The position numbers and the translations under genes are program-made. A DNA stretch of 12,059 bases from an uncultured Treponema sp. (GTDB lineage Bacteria > Spirochaetota > Spirochaetia > Treponematales > Treponemataceae): the NCBI GenBank assembly GCA_937891125.1, contig CALAEZ010000114.1, positions 1 to 12,059 on the forward strand. The letters are read 5' to 3'. This document shows positions 6,656 through 12,059 of this stretch, in pieces. Every line of letters starts with the position of its first letter. Positions within the stretch are counted from its first letter, which is position 1. Under the pieces are notes generated by a model. It had not been told where the DNA came from, ran no database searches, and saw only the letters and a list, made by a program, of their open reading frames with translations.

Positions 6656-7393
6656 GTGATGACTAGCTTTATTCAGCAAGACACTTTTCTCTTTGGCAGC
6701 AGTGACGCACGCACGGCGCTCGCGCAAAAAGAGTGCGCCAAGCTGCTTGTCATTTCTGACTCCCACGGAAGCGCGCTCGTCATTAACACGATTTTGCGCC
6801 AGTTTGGTGCCGACTGCGATGCGCTCTGCTTTTGTGGCGACGGCGCACAGGACGTACTTACTGTGTTTGAAGAAGCCGCCGCACAAAAGCACGGTCTGAA
6901 TCGCACGCATATTCCACCGGTCGCTGCCATCGTGCGCGGAAACGGCGACACGGGCACGGCGTGGTTCTGCCCAGACGGCGGCGCAAGTAGCACAGACCGT
7001 ACGCCTGTTACCGAGGTGCATATTCCAAACGAGCTCGTGCTTACCGTTGCACAAAAGCGCTTACTCATCACGCACGGGCATCGCTATGACGTGTACTACA
7101 GCTCACGACTCCTCTACGAAGCAGCCGAGCAGCAACAGGCTGAAATAGTGTTTTTTGGGCACACGCATATTGCTAATGTGCAGGAATCAGCTGCGGTTAC
7201 GCTTTTAAACCCGGGAAGCTGCTCGCGCCCCCGTGGCGGACAGCCACATACCTTTGCGCTTGTCACCATTGACGGCAGCAAAGCTGGCAGTAGCGCCATA
7301 CGCTATGAGTACTATCAGATTTCAGGATGTGGCAGCAGCATTTCGTTTGAGCCATACGCACCGCGCACGGGCGAGTTTAATCTTTTGTGGTAA
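6656..7393 (+). CDS. YfcE/MJ0936-type metallophosphoesterase
   Basis: A 245-residue two-metal phosphoesterase, probably cytoplasmic and acting on phosphodiesters; the natural substrate is unknown. Family motifs occur in order: DSH (D35, H37), GD (D62), GNGD (N96, D98), THGH (H140, H142), GHTH (H169, H171) and the closing NPGS (185-188), so the metal site looks complete. The protein is longer than typical YfcE (about 180 residues) because of about 28 extra N-terminal residues, a longer stretch around residues 100-120 and a C-terminal extension of about 40 residues. GTG at 6656 is preferred over ATG at 6659 because GGAG (6643-6646) is 9 nt upstream. Hydrolysis of a cyclic nucleotide is possible for this fold but not shown. 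It converges with the minus-strand operon 23 bp away, with no clear terminator between them. Confidence 0.88.
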   Translation: MMTSFIQQDTFLFGSSDARTALAQKECAKLLVISDSHGSALVINTILRQFGADCDALCFCGDGAQDVLTVFEEAAAQKHGLNRTHIPPVAAIVRGNGDTGTAWFCPDGGASSTDRTPVTEVHIPNELVLTVAQKRLLITHGHRYDVYYSSRLLYEAAEQQQAEIVFFGHTHIANVQESAAVTLLNPGSCSRPRGGQPHTFALVTIDGSKAGSSAIRYEYYQISGCGSSISFEPYAPRTGEFNLLW

Positions 7394-7416
7394 GAGGCAG
7401 CAGAAAAATAGTGTGC

Positions 7417-8094
7417 TTAGCGCAGCATGTCGCTGAGAAGAAAGCCCGTGCGGTCGTGCCCCGGGTACACGCGGGTATCAGGCGCACACGTCGAAACGAT
7501 TCGGCGCAGACTCTGCTGAATCGCCTGCTCGCTGCCGCCAGTAAGGTCGGTGCGCCCCCAGGACATATAAAAAAGCGTGTCACCGCTCAGCAAAAGCTTT
7601 TCTTTTTCATTATACAGGCAGCACGAGCCTTGCGTGTGTCCGGGCGTGTGTAAAACAGTCCATGCTGTAAGCGCCTCGTCCGCTGTATGCAGTGCCTCCG
7701 AAAGCGGCTCATTATCGCGCAAAAAAGCGGTCGGCTCAGGAAGCGCACTCACAGCGGGCAGAAATGCCGAAAAGCCCACTGCCGCTAAATCTAACTCCTG
7801 CGCGCGCTGGCTTTGCGCTCCTATGCAGGCGGCATCTTTTTCATGGATTAGAATCGGGAGCTGGGGATACTGCTTTTTTAGAAAAGGAAGCGCTGACACA
7901 TGGTCAAAATGGCCATGCGTCAGCACGATGGCAACAGGAATAAGCGCATTGTCTTGTAGGTAATCGACAATCACGCTTTCGTCGCCAGAAAAACTGCATG
8001 CCGCAGGATCTACAATAAGCGCCCTACCCTCACCAAGCGGAACAATCACGGTATTCACACGAAGTGGGCCGGTATGCAGTACTACTGGTGTCAT
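7417..8094 (-). CDS. MBL-fold metallo-hydrolase, glyoxalase II-like
   Basis: A 225-residue metallo-beta-lactamase-fold hydrolase. The metal site is complete: H60, H62, D64 and H65 in THGHFDH, H153 in HTPGHTQGS, D172 in SGDTLF and H213 in YPGHD. RTDL after the aspartate is typical of the glyoxalase II-like branch, which hydrolyses thioesters such as hydroxyacylglutathione. Spirochaetes generally lack glutathione, so the real substrate is uncertain. The C-terminus is short, ending soon after the last histidine, without the TTIG..NP stretch common in relatives. It is the last gene of the clpP operon. Its ATG is three bases after the upstream stop and has no Shine-Dalgarno, so translation probably depends on coupling with the DbpA-domain gene. 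Confidence 0.9.
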   Translation of the reverse strand: MTPVVLHTGPLRVNTVIVPLGEGRALIVDPAACSFSGDESVIVDYLQDNALIPVAIVLTHGHFDHVSALPFLKKQYPQLPILIHEKDAACIGAQSQRAQELDLAAVGFSAFLPAVSALPEPTAFLRDNEPLSEALHTADEALTAWTVLHTPGHTQGSCCLYNEKEKLLLSGDTLFYMSWGRTDLTGGSEQAIQQSLRRIVSTCAPDTRVYPGHDRTGFLLSDMLR

Positions 8095-8097
8095 ACA

Positions 8098-8964
8098 CTA
8101 CAGGTCTGCTGATGAGCTTGAGCGCGGAGCACGAGCCGCAAGGATTTCCTCGTCAGTCATTTCTGCCTGCGCCGCCTGCTGAGCGGCAAATGCCGCCTGC
8201 TCTGCCATGGTGTTGCTGTTTGTCTGCGTAAAGCTGTCTACCACTGGCGCTGACACATTCTCAATGTTGCTAGGAATGCGCTCTTCATTCACGGCGCCAT
8301 CTGCGTTTGCTTCGCTTGCTGCAGCCTGAGAAGCCGCCTCTTCGGCAAAGCTTTCATCTACAGAGCCGTCCTCGCGCTGCTTAGAGTAGCTTACACTCAG
8401 CTTGCGACCGCGGTAGTCATAGCCGTTAAGCGCTGCAATCGCCTTTTCTGCATCCTCTGCAAAAAGCTGCACAAACGAATAGTTTGCAAGCACGCGAATG
8501 TCACCAATGCGCTCGCGTTCTAAGCCAGCAACGCTGATGAAAAGTCCAACTAAATCGCGCGGGAACACGCGGCGGTTGCGTCCAATAGACACAAATACAG
8601 TTGCAGCAACCGATGGGTCAATATGCACACGCGGCGCACGTTCTCTTGGCTCTGCACCCTCTTCACGGGTAAAGCGCTCATGGCTGTCAAACCGAGGACG
8701 GCGCTCACCGTCAAAGCCCTCGCGGCGTGCACGGAAATCCTCACGATTCTGGCGGCTGCTGAAATGATAAATTGCACCACGTGCATTCTTTAACAAATAC
8801 GCTGCCACATAAGAGCGCAGTGTCAGCGGAACATTTTTCTTAAATACTCTTTTGAGCTCCTCAAGCGTTGATAAGTCATCACCTGACTTTACTTTGCTTA
8901 CTGCATCCTGCAAGAATGCTGCAACCTGATTCATGTCAAGTTCTTCGTTGCGTCTAAAAGCCAT
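8098..8964 (-). CDS. Stand-alone DbpA-type RNA-binding protein (no helicase)
   Basis: A 288-residue protein. Residues about 120-195 form a DbpA RNA-binding domain, an RRM-like fold that in DEAD-box helicases such as DbpA recognises a hairpin of 23S rRNA; visible phrases are ATVFVSIGRNRRVFPRDLVG and YDYRGRKLSVSYS. No DEAD or other helicase motifs are present. The N-terminal ~60 residues are a compact helical segment; an Arg/Glu-rich linker follows (about 70-112), and the tail (about 200-288) is acidic, Ala/Gln/Ser-rich and probably disordered. The start has a good Shine-Dalgarno (GGAG, 7 nt before the ATG). It lies 15 nt after the UPF0158-GNAT gene and 3 nt before the MBL gene. A role in ribosome assembly or RNA chaperoning is inferred from the domain alone. 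Confidence 0.87.
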   Translation of the reverse strand: MAFRRNEELDMNQVAAFLQDAVSKVKSGDDLSTLEELKRVFKKNVPLTLRSYVAAYLLKNARGAIYHFSSRQNREDFRARREGFDGERRPRFDSHERFTREEGAEPRERAPRVHIDPSVAATVFVSIGRNRRVFPRDLVGLFISVAGLERERIGDIRVLANYSFVQLFAEDAEKAIAALNGYDYRGRKLSVSYSKQREDGSVDESFAEEAASQAAASEANADGAVNEERIPSNIENVSAPVVDSFTQTNSNTMAEQAAFAAQQAAQAEMTDEEILAARAPRSSSSADL

Positions 8965-8979
8965 TTTAATTCTCCATAC

Positions 8980-9882
8980 TTAAAGCTTTGTTATATCCGC
9001 CGCTAAAACGATTCCTTTTCTTTCAAAGCCCATACGGGCGACTAAGGAATCCAGCGAGGGCGGAATCGCTGTATTTGCAATAATAAACCACTGAACACCG
9101 CTCTGCTTCAAGCGTAAAAAAGAAAGCTGCAACAGCTCTCGTGCTATACCAAGCCCACGGTAGTTCTGAACAACAAAAAAATCTGTCACTACGACCGCAT
9201 TTTCTGCTGAGGACGGACAGGGAGCATATAACAGGCAACCGGCAAACTCTTCAGTAAGAGAGCGACACACAACGCCGCTTTTTTTTTCGGGAAGTGTAAA
9301 AGCGCTGCAACGCAAAAAAACGTCAGCTGCAGCTGTTCCCAATGCGCCAGTATATGTTTCTGTAAGCTCATCTGCCACCACATGCGCTTGTTGCGCCACC
9401 GACTCTGCGTCCTTTCCAGAATCGTACATGCCGAATGTAAAGTCCTGCTCTGTCAGGTCATCATATTCTTCAAAATCCTGCTCAAGTGCTTCCAGACCCC
9501 ATGATTCGCGCAATGCATTGTACCACTCAAAAAGACGTACATACAGCAGCTTGTTTTTATACAGATGCCACCTTCGGTCAATTTCTGGGTACGATGAAAG
9601 TACATTCTTAAAGTTTCTAAACACCCCCCTGCCAGCAATCAAAACATGCTTAAGCTCAAGCTTCGCTTTCGACTCGCCTAAGGAAAACACAAAGGATTCT
9701 AGCATCTTAAACCCATCAGCGCTTGTCCACTGTGGGAGTGAATATACCAGTTCTTCATCAACCGAAACAGCATGTGCATCAACAAGTTTACCTGTAGCAG
9801 CGTCCAGCGCAAACTGCGCATCTTGATTTTCCATTGCATAGAGGATTGCTGATGTCAGTCTGTCGGTTAACTCAAAAACCAT
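8980..9882 (-). CDS. UPF0158 domain fused to a GNAT acetyltransferase
   Basis: A 300-residue two-domain protein. The N-terminal half (about 1-145) matches UPF0158, a family of unknown function; visible marks are LTSAILYAMENQ at the start and IAGRGVFRNFKNVL followed by RRWHLYKNKLL...EWYNAL. The C-terminal half (about 150-300) is a GNAT acetyltransferase with the acetyl-CoA-binding signature NYRGLGIARELL near residues 238-246 and a closing VARMGFERKG strand. The acceptor is unknown. ATG at 9882 is chosen because it is 13 nt after the clpP stop and starts the normal UPF0158 N-terminus; a longer frame (from 9924) would overlap clpP. There is no clear Shine-Dalgarno, so coupling to clpP translation is likely. 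A run of nine A residues (coding strand, 9287-9279) lies near residue 200. Confidence 0.87.
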   Translation of the reverse strand: MVFELTDRLTSAILYAMENQDAQFALDAATGKLVDAHAVSVDEELVYSLPQWTSADGFKMLESFVFSLGESKAKLELKHVLIAGRGVFRNFKNVLSSYPEIDRRWHLYKNKLLYVRLFEWYNALRESWGLEALEQDFEEYDDLTEQDFTFGMYDSGKDAESVAQQAHVVADELTETYTGALGTAAADVFLRCSAFTLPEKKSGVVCRSLTEEFAGCLLYAPCPSSAENAVVVTDFFVVQNYRGLGIARELLQLSFLRLKQSGVQWFIIANTAIPPSLDSLVARMGFERKGIVLAADITKL

Positions 9883-9895
9883 GGTTCCAATAGCG

Positions 9896-10504
9896 TTATT
9901 TTGGCAAGTCCGCCCGCTTTGCAATCACTTTAGACACCAACCCGTATGCAAGCGCCTCATCCGCTGTCAGCCAGCAGTCGCGGTCAGTGTCCTGTGTAAC
10001 CTGCTCCGGCGTCTTACCCGTTTCGTCTGCAATTATCTGCACGATTTTTGCTTTTGCTTTGGCAATTTCTACCGCCTGAATTTCCAAATCGGTTGCAACC
10101 CCACGAAATGCACCGCCAATGAGTGGCTGATGAATCAGATAATGGCTGTTTGGAAGCGCAAAACGGCGCTCCTTAGGCACAGAAAGCAAAATCATCGCTC
10201 CCATGCTTGCAATCAAGCCCGTGCCGATAGTGTACACCGGCGCATTGATAAAACGAATCATGTCATAAATACCAAAGCCGTCATCTATAGAGCCACCAGG
10301 ACTGTCGATATAGAGGTAAATCGGCTTATCACTGTCGGCTTCAAGAAGCAACAGCTGCTTTATAACTTTTTCTGCGTTTTCATGGTTTACTTCGCCACTC
10401 AAAATAATCTGACGCGTCTTCAAAAACTTTTCTGCAAGCGCATCGGATGCAGCAGCTTCTTTCTTTTTTTCGTCTTCTTCAGCAAGAATGATATTTGTCT
10501 TCAT
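9896..10504 (-). CDS. clpP: ATP-dependent Clp protease proteolytic subunit (ClpP2-like)
   Basis: A 202-residue serine peptidase that assembles into the barrel of a Clp protease and degrades proteins unfolded by a Clp ATPase. The catalytic triad is visible: Ser100 in GLIASMGAM, His125 in HYLIHQPL, and the Asp of TDRDCWL (Asp176). The oligomerisation and substrate-strand phrases YIDSPGGSI and GGAFRGVATDLEI are present. The N-terminus is a charged segment (EEDEKKKEAAAS) rather than a normal ClpP propeptide. clpX and tig are not adjacent, which suggests a second, ClpP2-like paralog that may work in a mixed complex. ATG at 10504 is used; the longer frame upstream runs through the promoter. No Shine-Dalgarno is visible, and the promoter geometry suggests a leaderless mRNA. 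It is the first gene of a four-gene minus-strand operon. Confidence 0.93.
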   Translation of the reverse strand: MKTNIILAEEDEKKKEAAASDALAEKFLKTRQIILSGEVNHENAEKVIKQLLLLEADSDKPIYLYIDSPGGSIDDGFGIYDMIRFINAPVYTIGTGLIASMGAMILLSVPKERRFALPNSHYLIHQPLIGGAFRGVATDLEIQAVEIAKAKAKIVQIIADETGKTPEQVTQDTDRDCWLTADEALAYGLVSKVIAKRADLPK

Positions 10505-10510
10505 GCTTAT

Positions 10511-10539
10511 AATGTACCAAAAAAAACGTATGTGTACAA
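10511..10539 (-). promoter_or_regulatory. Promoter of the clpP operon, probably leaderless
   Basis: On the minus strand: TTGTAC (10539-10534), a 17-bp spacer and TACATT (10516-10511), each 4 of 6 to consensus, with an extended -10 TGG directly before the -10. Six bases separate the -10 from the clpP ATG at 10504, so the predicted first transcribed base is the A of the start codon. The spacer contains eight consecutive T residues (coding strand, 10526-10519); a length change there would alter promoter spacing. Confidence 0.5.
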
Positions 10540-10576
10540 CCAAAAAAGAACAAACGCGCGGCTGTCAGTGCCATGT

Positions 10577-10606
10577 GCAGCGGTCAGCACTGCAGCGGTC
10601 AGTACT
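10577..10606. repeat. Two tandem 15-bp repeats in the clpP/SIMPL divergent region
   Basis: GCAGCGGTCAGCACT (10577-10591) is followed directly by GCAGCGGTCAGTACT (10592-10606), differing at one base. A weaker partial copy precedes them (about 10558-10572). A flanking inverted pair, GTGCCA (10568-10573) and TGGCAC (10606-10611), brackets the repeats. The array lies in the 137 bp between divergent start codons, a natural place for a regulator-binding site. The function is inferred. Confidence 0.6.
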
Positions 10607-10641
10607 GGCACAACAGTTGCATTTTCATTAGGATTATTTAC

Positions 10642-11352
10642 ATGAATGGATTTACAAAATACATCACTGTTGTGGGCATGCTTTCCCTGTCGCTGATTGC
10701 AGGAAGCCTTATTCTTGCGATTGGCATGGGAAACATTATGAAAGAAAAGCGCACGGTAAGCGTTCGCGGGCTTGCTGAGCGCGAGGTAGAAGCAGACATG
10801 GCAGTCTGGCGCGTATCGTTTTCGCTTGGCGGAAACGACCTGCCGTCGTTGCAAAAGGAAATTATCGAAAAAACCGACATTGTCGTTGACTTTCTTTTAC
10901 AGCACGGGCTTGAACAGAGCGATTTTGCCGTACAGGCACCCGGCATCATCGACACTTCCGTAAACATGTATCTGGACTCTTCAAAGCGCAATTACGTGTA
11001 CATAGCAAAGCAGACTGTCCTCGTGCGTTCCGGCAAGGTGCAGGCAGTAAAGAAAGCTCATGCAGACACGCTCGAGCTTTTAGGAAAGGAAATTTCTGTT
11101 TCCTCTGAATATGACTCAAAAGTGGAATATGAGTTTAACGGCTTAAATCAGATAAAGCCTGAAATGATAGCGTGCGCAACGGAAAACGCTCGGCAGGCCG
11201 CAGAGCAGTTTGCGCACGACAGCCACAGCAAGGTTGGAAAAATCAATTCGGCTTCACAGGGGCTTTTTTCAATAGAAGATGCCGCACAGGGGCTTGAAGA
11301 CATAAAGCGCGTCCGCGTCGTGACGACCGTCGTCTACAGCCTCGCAGATTAA
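10642..11352 (+). CDS. Membrane-anchored SIMPL-domain (DUF541) protein
   Basis: A 236-residue protein. One N-terminal membrane helix or uncleaved signal (about residues 8-30, rich in Val, Leu, Ile and Gly) is followed by a SIMPL domain (about 37-235). The typical opening is RTVSVRGLAEREVEADMAVW, and the family's alternating strands and Gln/Ala-rich helix (CATENARQAAEQFA) follow. Members are periplasmic or surface oligomers whose biochemical role is poorly defined; links to envelope stress are described in some bacteria. ATG at 10642 is chosen because it begins the hydrophobic segment and has AGGA (10630-10633) 8 nt upstream; the frame is open upstream but crosses the tandem repeats. It is divergent from clpP and converges on the chemotaxis gene, with a large palindrome right after its stop codon. 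Confidence 0.88.
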   Translation: MNGFTKYITVVGMLSLSLIAGSLILAIGMGNIMKEKRTVSVRGLAEREVEADMAVWRVSFSLGGNDLPSLQKEIIEKTDIVVDFLLQHGLEQSDFAVQAPGIIDTSVNMYLDSSKRNYVYIAKQTVLVRSGKVQAVKKAHADTLELLGKEISVSSEYDSKVEYEFNGLNQIKPEMIACATENARQAAEQFAHDSHSKVGKINSASQGLFSIEDAAQGLEDIKRVRVVTTVVYSLAD

Positions 11353-11357
11353 AAAAA

Positions 11358-11566
11358 ATGCCGAGTTTCTGCATTATTGAAAAAAAATGTGTCCGCTACC
11401 AGAAAAGCACGGGTAGCTACGGCAGGTCGTCGGGAATAGGTATCGAACTCACTCCGAGTTTCGCCTACGGCAAAACTCCTCGTTCGTCCCCGACAAGCTG
11501 CCTCGTACCCGATTGTTTTTCTTCTCGCTACCACATTTTTCTCTACTGGCAGTAGAAACTCGACAT
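11358..11566. repeat. About 200-bp imperfect palindrome (MITE-like) between convergent genes
   Basis: Arms pair in order from the outside: CGAGTTTCT (11362-11370) with AGAAACTCG (11554-11562); AAAAATGTG (11383-11391) with its complement at 11532-11540; CGGGTA (11410-11415) with TACCCG (11506-11511); a 14-nt block at 11421-11434 with 11489-11502 (12 of 14 pair); and GAGTTTCGCC (11456-11465) with GGCAAAACTC (11469-11478). The match of the ends extends outward by an ATG-N with mismatches. No transposase is encoded. It could be a dispersed palindromic element or a long bidirectional terminator. Confidence 0.72.
11410..11525 (+). terminator. Candidate terminator for the SIMPL gene inside the palindrome
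   Basis: The inner part of the palindrome (11410-11511) folds into a long GC-rich stem and is followed on the plus strand by ATTGTTTTTCTTC (11512-11524), a U-rich tail. On the minus strand the same stem is followed by TGCTTTTCT, so it could also stop transcription of the chemotaxis gene. The stem is much longer than a usual terminator. Confidence 0.4.
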
Positions 11567-11592
11567 GTTCCTATTTGACAGCAACAAATCAA

Positions 11593-12059
11593 CTAAACCT
11601 TAAACTGATCTATCTGGTTGCCAATAGCCTTTATAGAAGTCTTCATGCGACCAGATACTTCGTTTAAGATCATACCAGTTTCGTTAATCTTTTGAGCACC
11701 AATCTTCATCTCTTCCATACTGCCCTTCATTACAGTAGTAGCATTTTGAAGATTCTTAATTTCCTCTAGAATAACCTTGTTACCTTCAGCCATTTCAGTT
11801 GAAGCAGCGTGAACTTCTACAGTGCTATTGTTCATAGAATGCAGGGCATCGCTAATCTGCTGAGAGCCTTGTGCCTGCTCTTCCATCGCTGCCTTTATCT
11901 GGCGGACGAGCTCATCCGTCTCGGCAATCTTTACCGTAACATCCTGGAATGCCGCGCTGGACTGCTGGGATGCAGTAACGACACTACCGATAGACTCCTT
12001 TATGCTCTTAAGCTGATCTCCGATGGTACGTGACTGAGCGCTAGATGTCTCGGAAAGCT
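11593..12059 (-). CDS. Methyl-accepting chemotaxis protein, C-terminal part (cut by window edge)
   Basis: The reading frame runs off the right edge; about 154 C-terminal residues are visible, starting LSETSSAQSRTIGDQLKSI and ending QIDQFKV with a TAG at 11595-11593. This is the descending helix of the cytoplasmic coiled-coil signalling domain, just after the conserved hairpin tip, which lies outside the window. Segments such as AAMEEQAQGSQQISDAL correspond to the adaptation (methylation) helix with Glu/Gln pairs. The receptor passes ligand signals to CheA and CheW and so controls flagellar rotation. No C-terminal NWETF-type pentapeptide for CheR/CheB tethering is present. Base composition is noticeably more AT-rich than the flanking genes, which could reflect codon bias or a different origin. 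Confidence 0.93.
   Translation of the reverse strand, partial: LSETSSAQSRTIGDQLKSIKESIGSVVTASQQSSAAFQDVTVKIAETDELVRQIKAAMEEQAQGSQQISDALHSMNNSTVEVHAASTEMAEGNKVILEEIKNLQNATTVMKGSMEEMKIGAQKINETGMILNEVSGRMKTSIKAIGNQIDQFKV

Noticed and set aside
9883..9924. Upstream start for the UPF0158-GNAT gene at 9924
   Set aside because: It would overlap clpP and add 14 residues not typical of UPF0158; the ATG at 9882 gives a normal family start.
10508..10513. TATAAT on the plus strand as a promoter for the SIMPL gene
   Set aside because: No -35-like hexamer lies 16-18 bp upstream; the match arises from the AT-rich clpP promoter on the opposite strand. I found no convincing SIMPL promoter.
10573..10641. Start of the SIMPL gene at 10573
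   Set aside because: The added residues only translate the tandem DNA repeats; the ATG at 10642 has AGGA upstream and begins the membrane segment.
9881..10645. 254-residue open frame on the plus strand opposite clpP
   Set aside because: It is a shadow of clpP, with Cys/His/Asn-rich unnatural composition and no ribosome-binding site.
1..12059. tRNA, rRNA, CRISPR array, transposase or phage genes
   Set aside because: I looked for cloverleaf-like segments, spaced direct repeats and integrase/transposase motifs and saw none.

Overview
The window looks like a stretch of a moderately GC-rich (about half G+C by eye) Treponema-type spirochaete chromosome. The main clues are the C-terminal signalling domain of a methyl-accepting chemotaxis protein in a treponemal style, a CHASE2 adenylate cyclase beside secreted FecR and beta-barrel proteins, a ClpP of the type usually found as the second spirochaetal paralog, a stand-alone DbpA-type RNA-binding protein, and palindromic intergenic repeats with GAGTTT/AAACTC cores. 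The genus is inferred from protein style, not from a database search.

Layout: (1) 1-199 is gene-free DNA with two tight hairpins and a minus-strand terminator candidate. (2) 200-3043 (minus) encodes a large membrane CHASE2 class III adenylate cyclase. (3) 3044-3107 holds two divergent sigma70-type promoters that occupy nearly the same DNA. (4) 3108-5584 (plus) is an envelope operon: a small exported protein, a probable outer-membrane beta-barrel overlapping it by 4 nt, and a FecR-domain protein. (5) 5585-5828 is a gene-free gap with a terminator candidate and a nested inverted repeat. (6) 5829-7393 (plus) carries an exported protein of unknown function and a YfcE-like metallophosphoesterase. 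(7) 10504-7417 (minus) is a compact four-gene operon: clpP, an UPF0158-GNAT fusion, a DbpA-domain RNA-binding protein and an MBL-fold hydrolase. (8) 10642-11352 (plus) is a membrane-anchored SIMPL-domain protein. (9) 11358-11566 is a roughly 200-bp imperfect palindrome between convergent genes. (10) 11593-12059 (minus) is the C-terminal end of a chemotaxis receptor cut by the window edge.

How the parts may work together: the cyclase has a periplasm-facing CHASE2 sensor enlarged by two insertions, and it shares its control region with the secreted protein / beta-barrel / FecR operon. I infer an envelope-monitoring module in which cAMP output and envelope components are set by mutually exclusive transcription. 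The clpP operon joins proteolysis, acetylation and RNA binding, which suggests protein and ribosome quality control.

The most distinctive regulatory observation is that the cyclase and clpP, and perhaps the gene at 5829, have an extended -10 element placed so that transcription would begin at or within a base or two of the start codon. None of the three has a visible Shine-Dalgarno site, so they are candidates for leaderless mRNAs.
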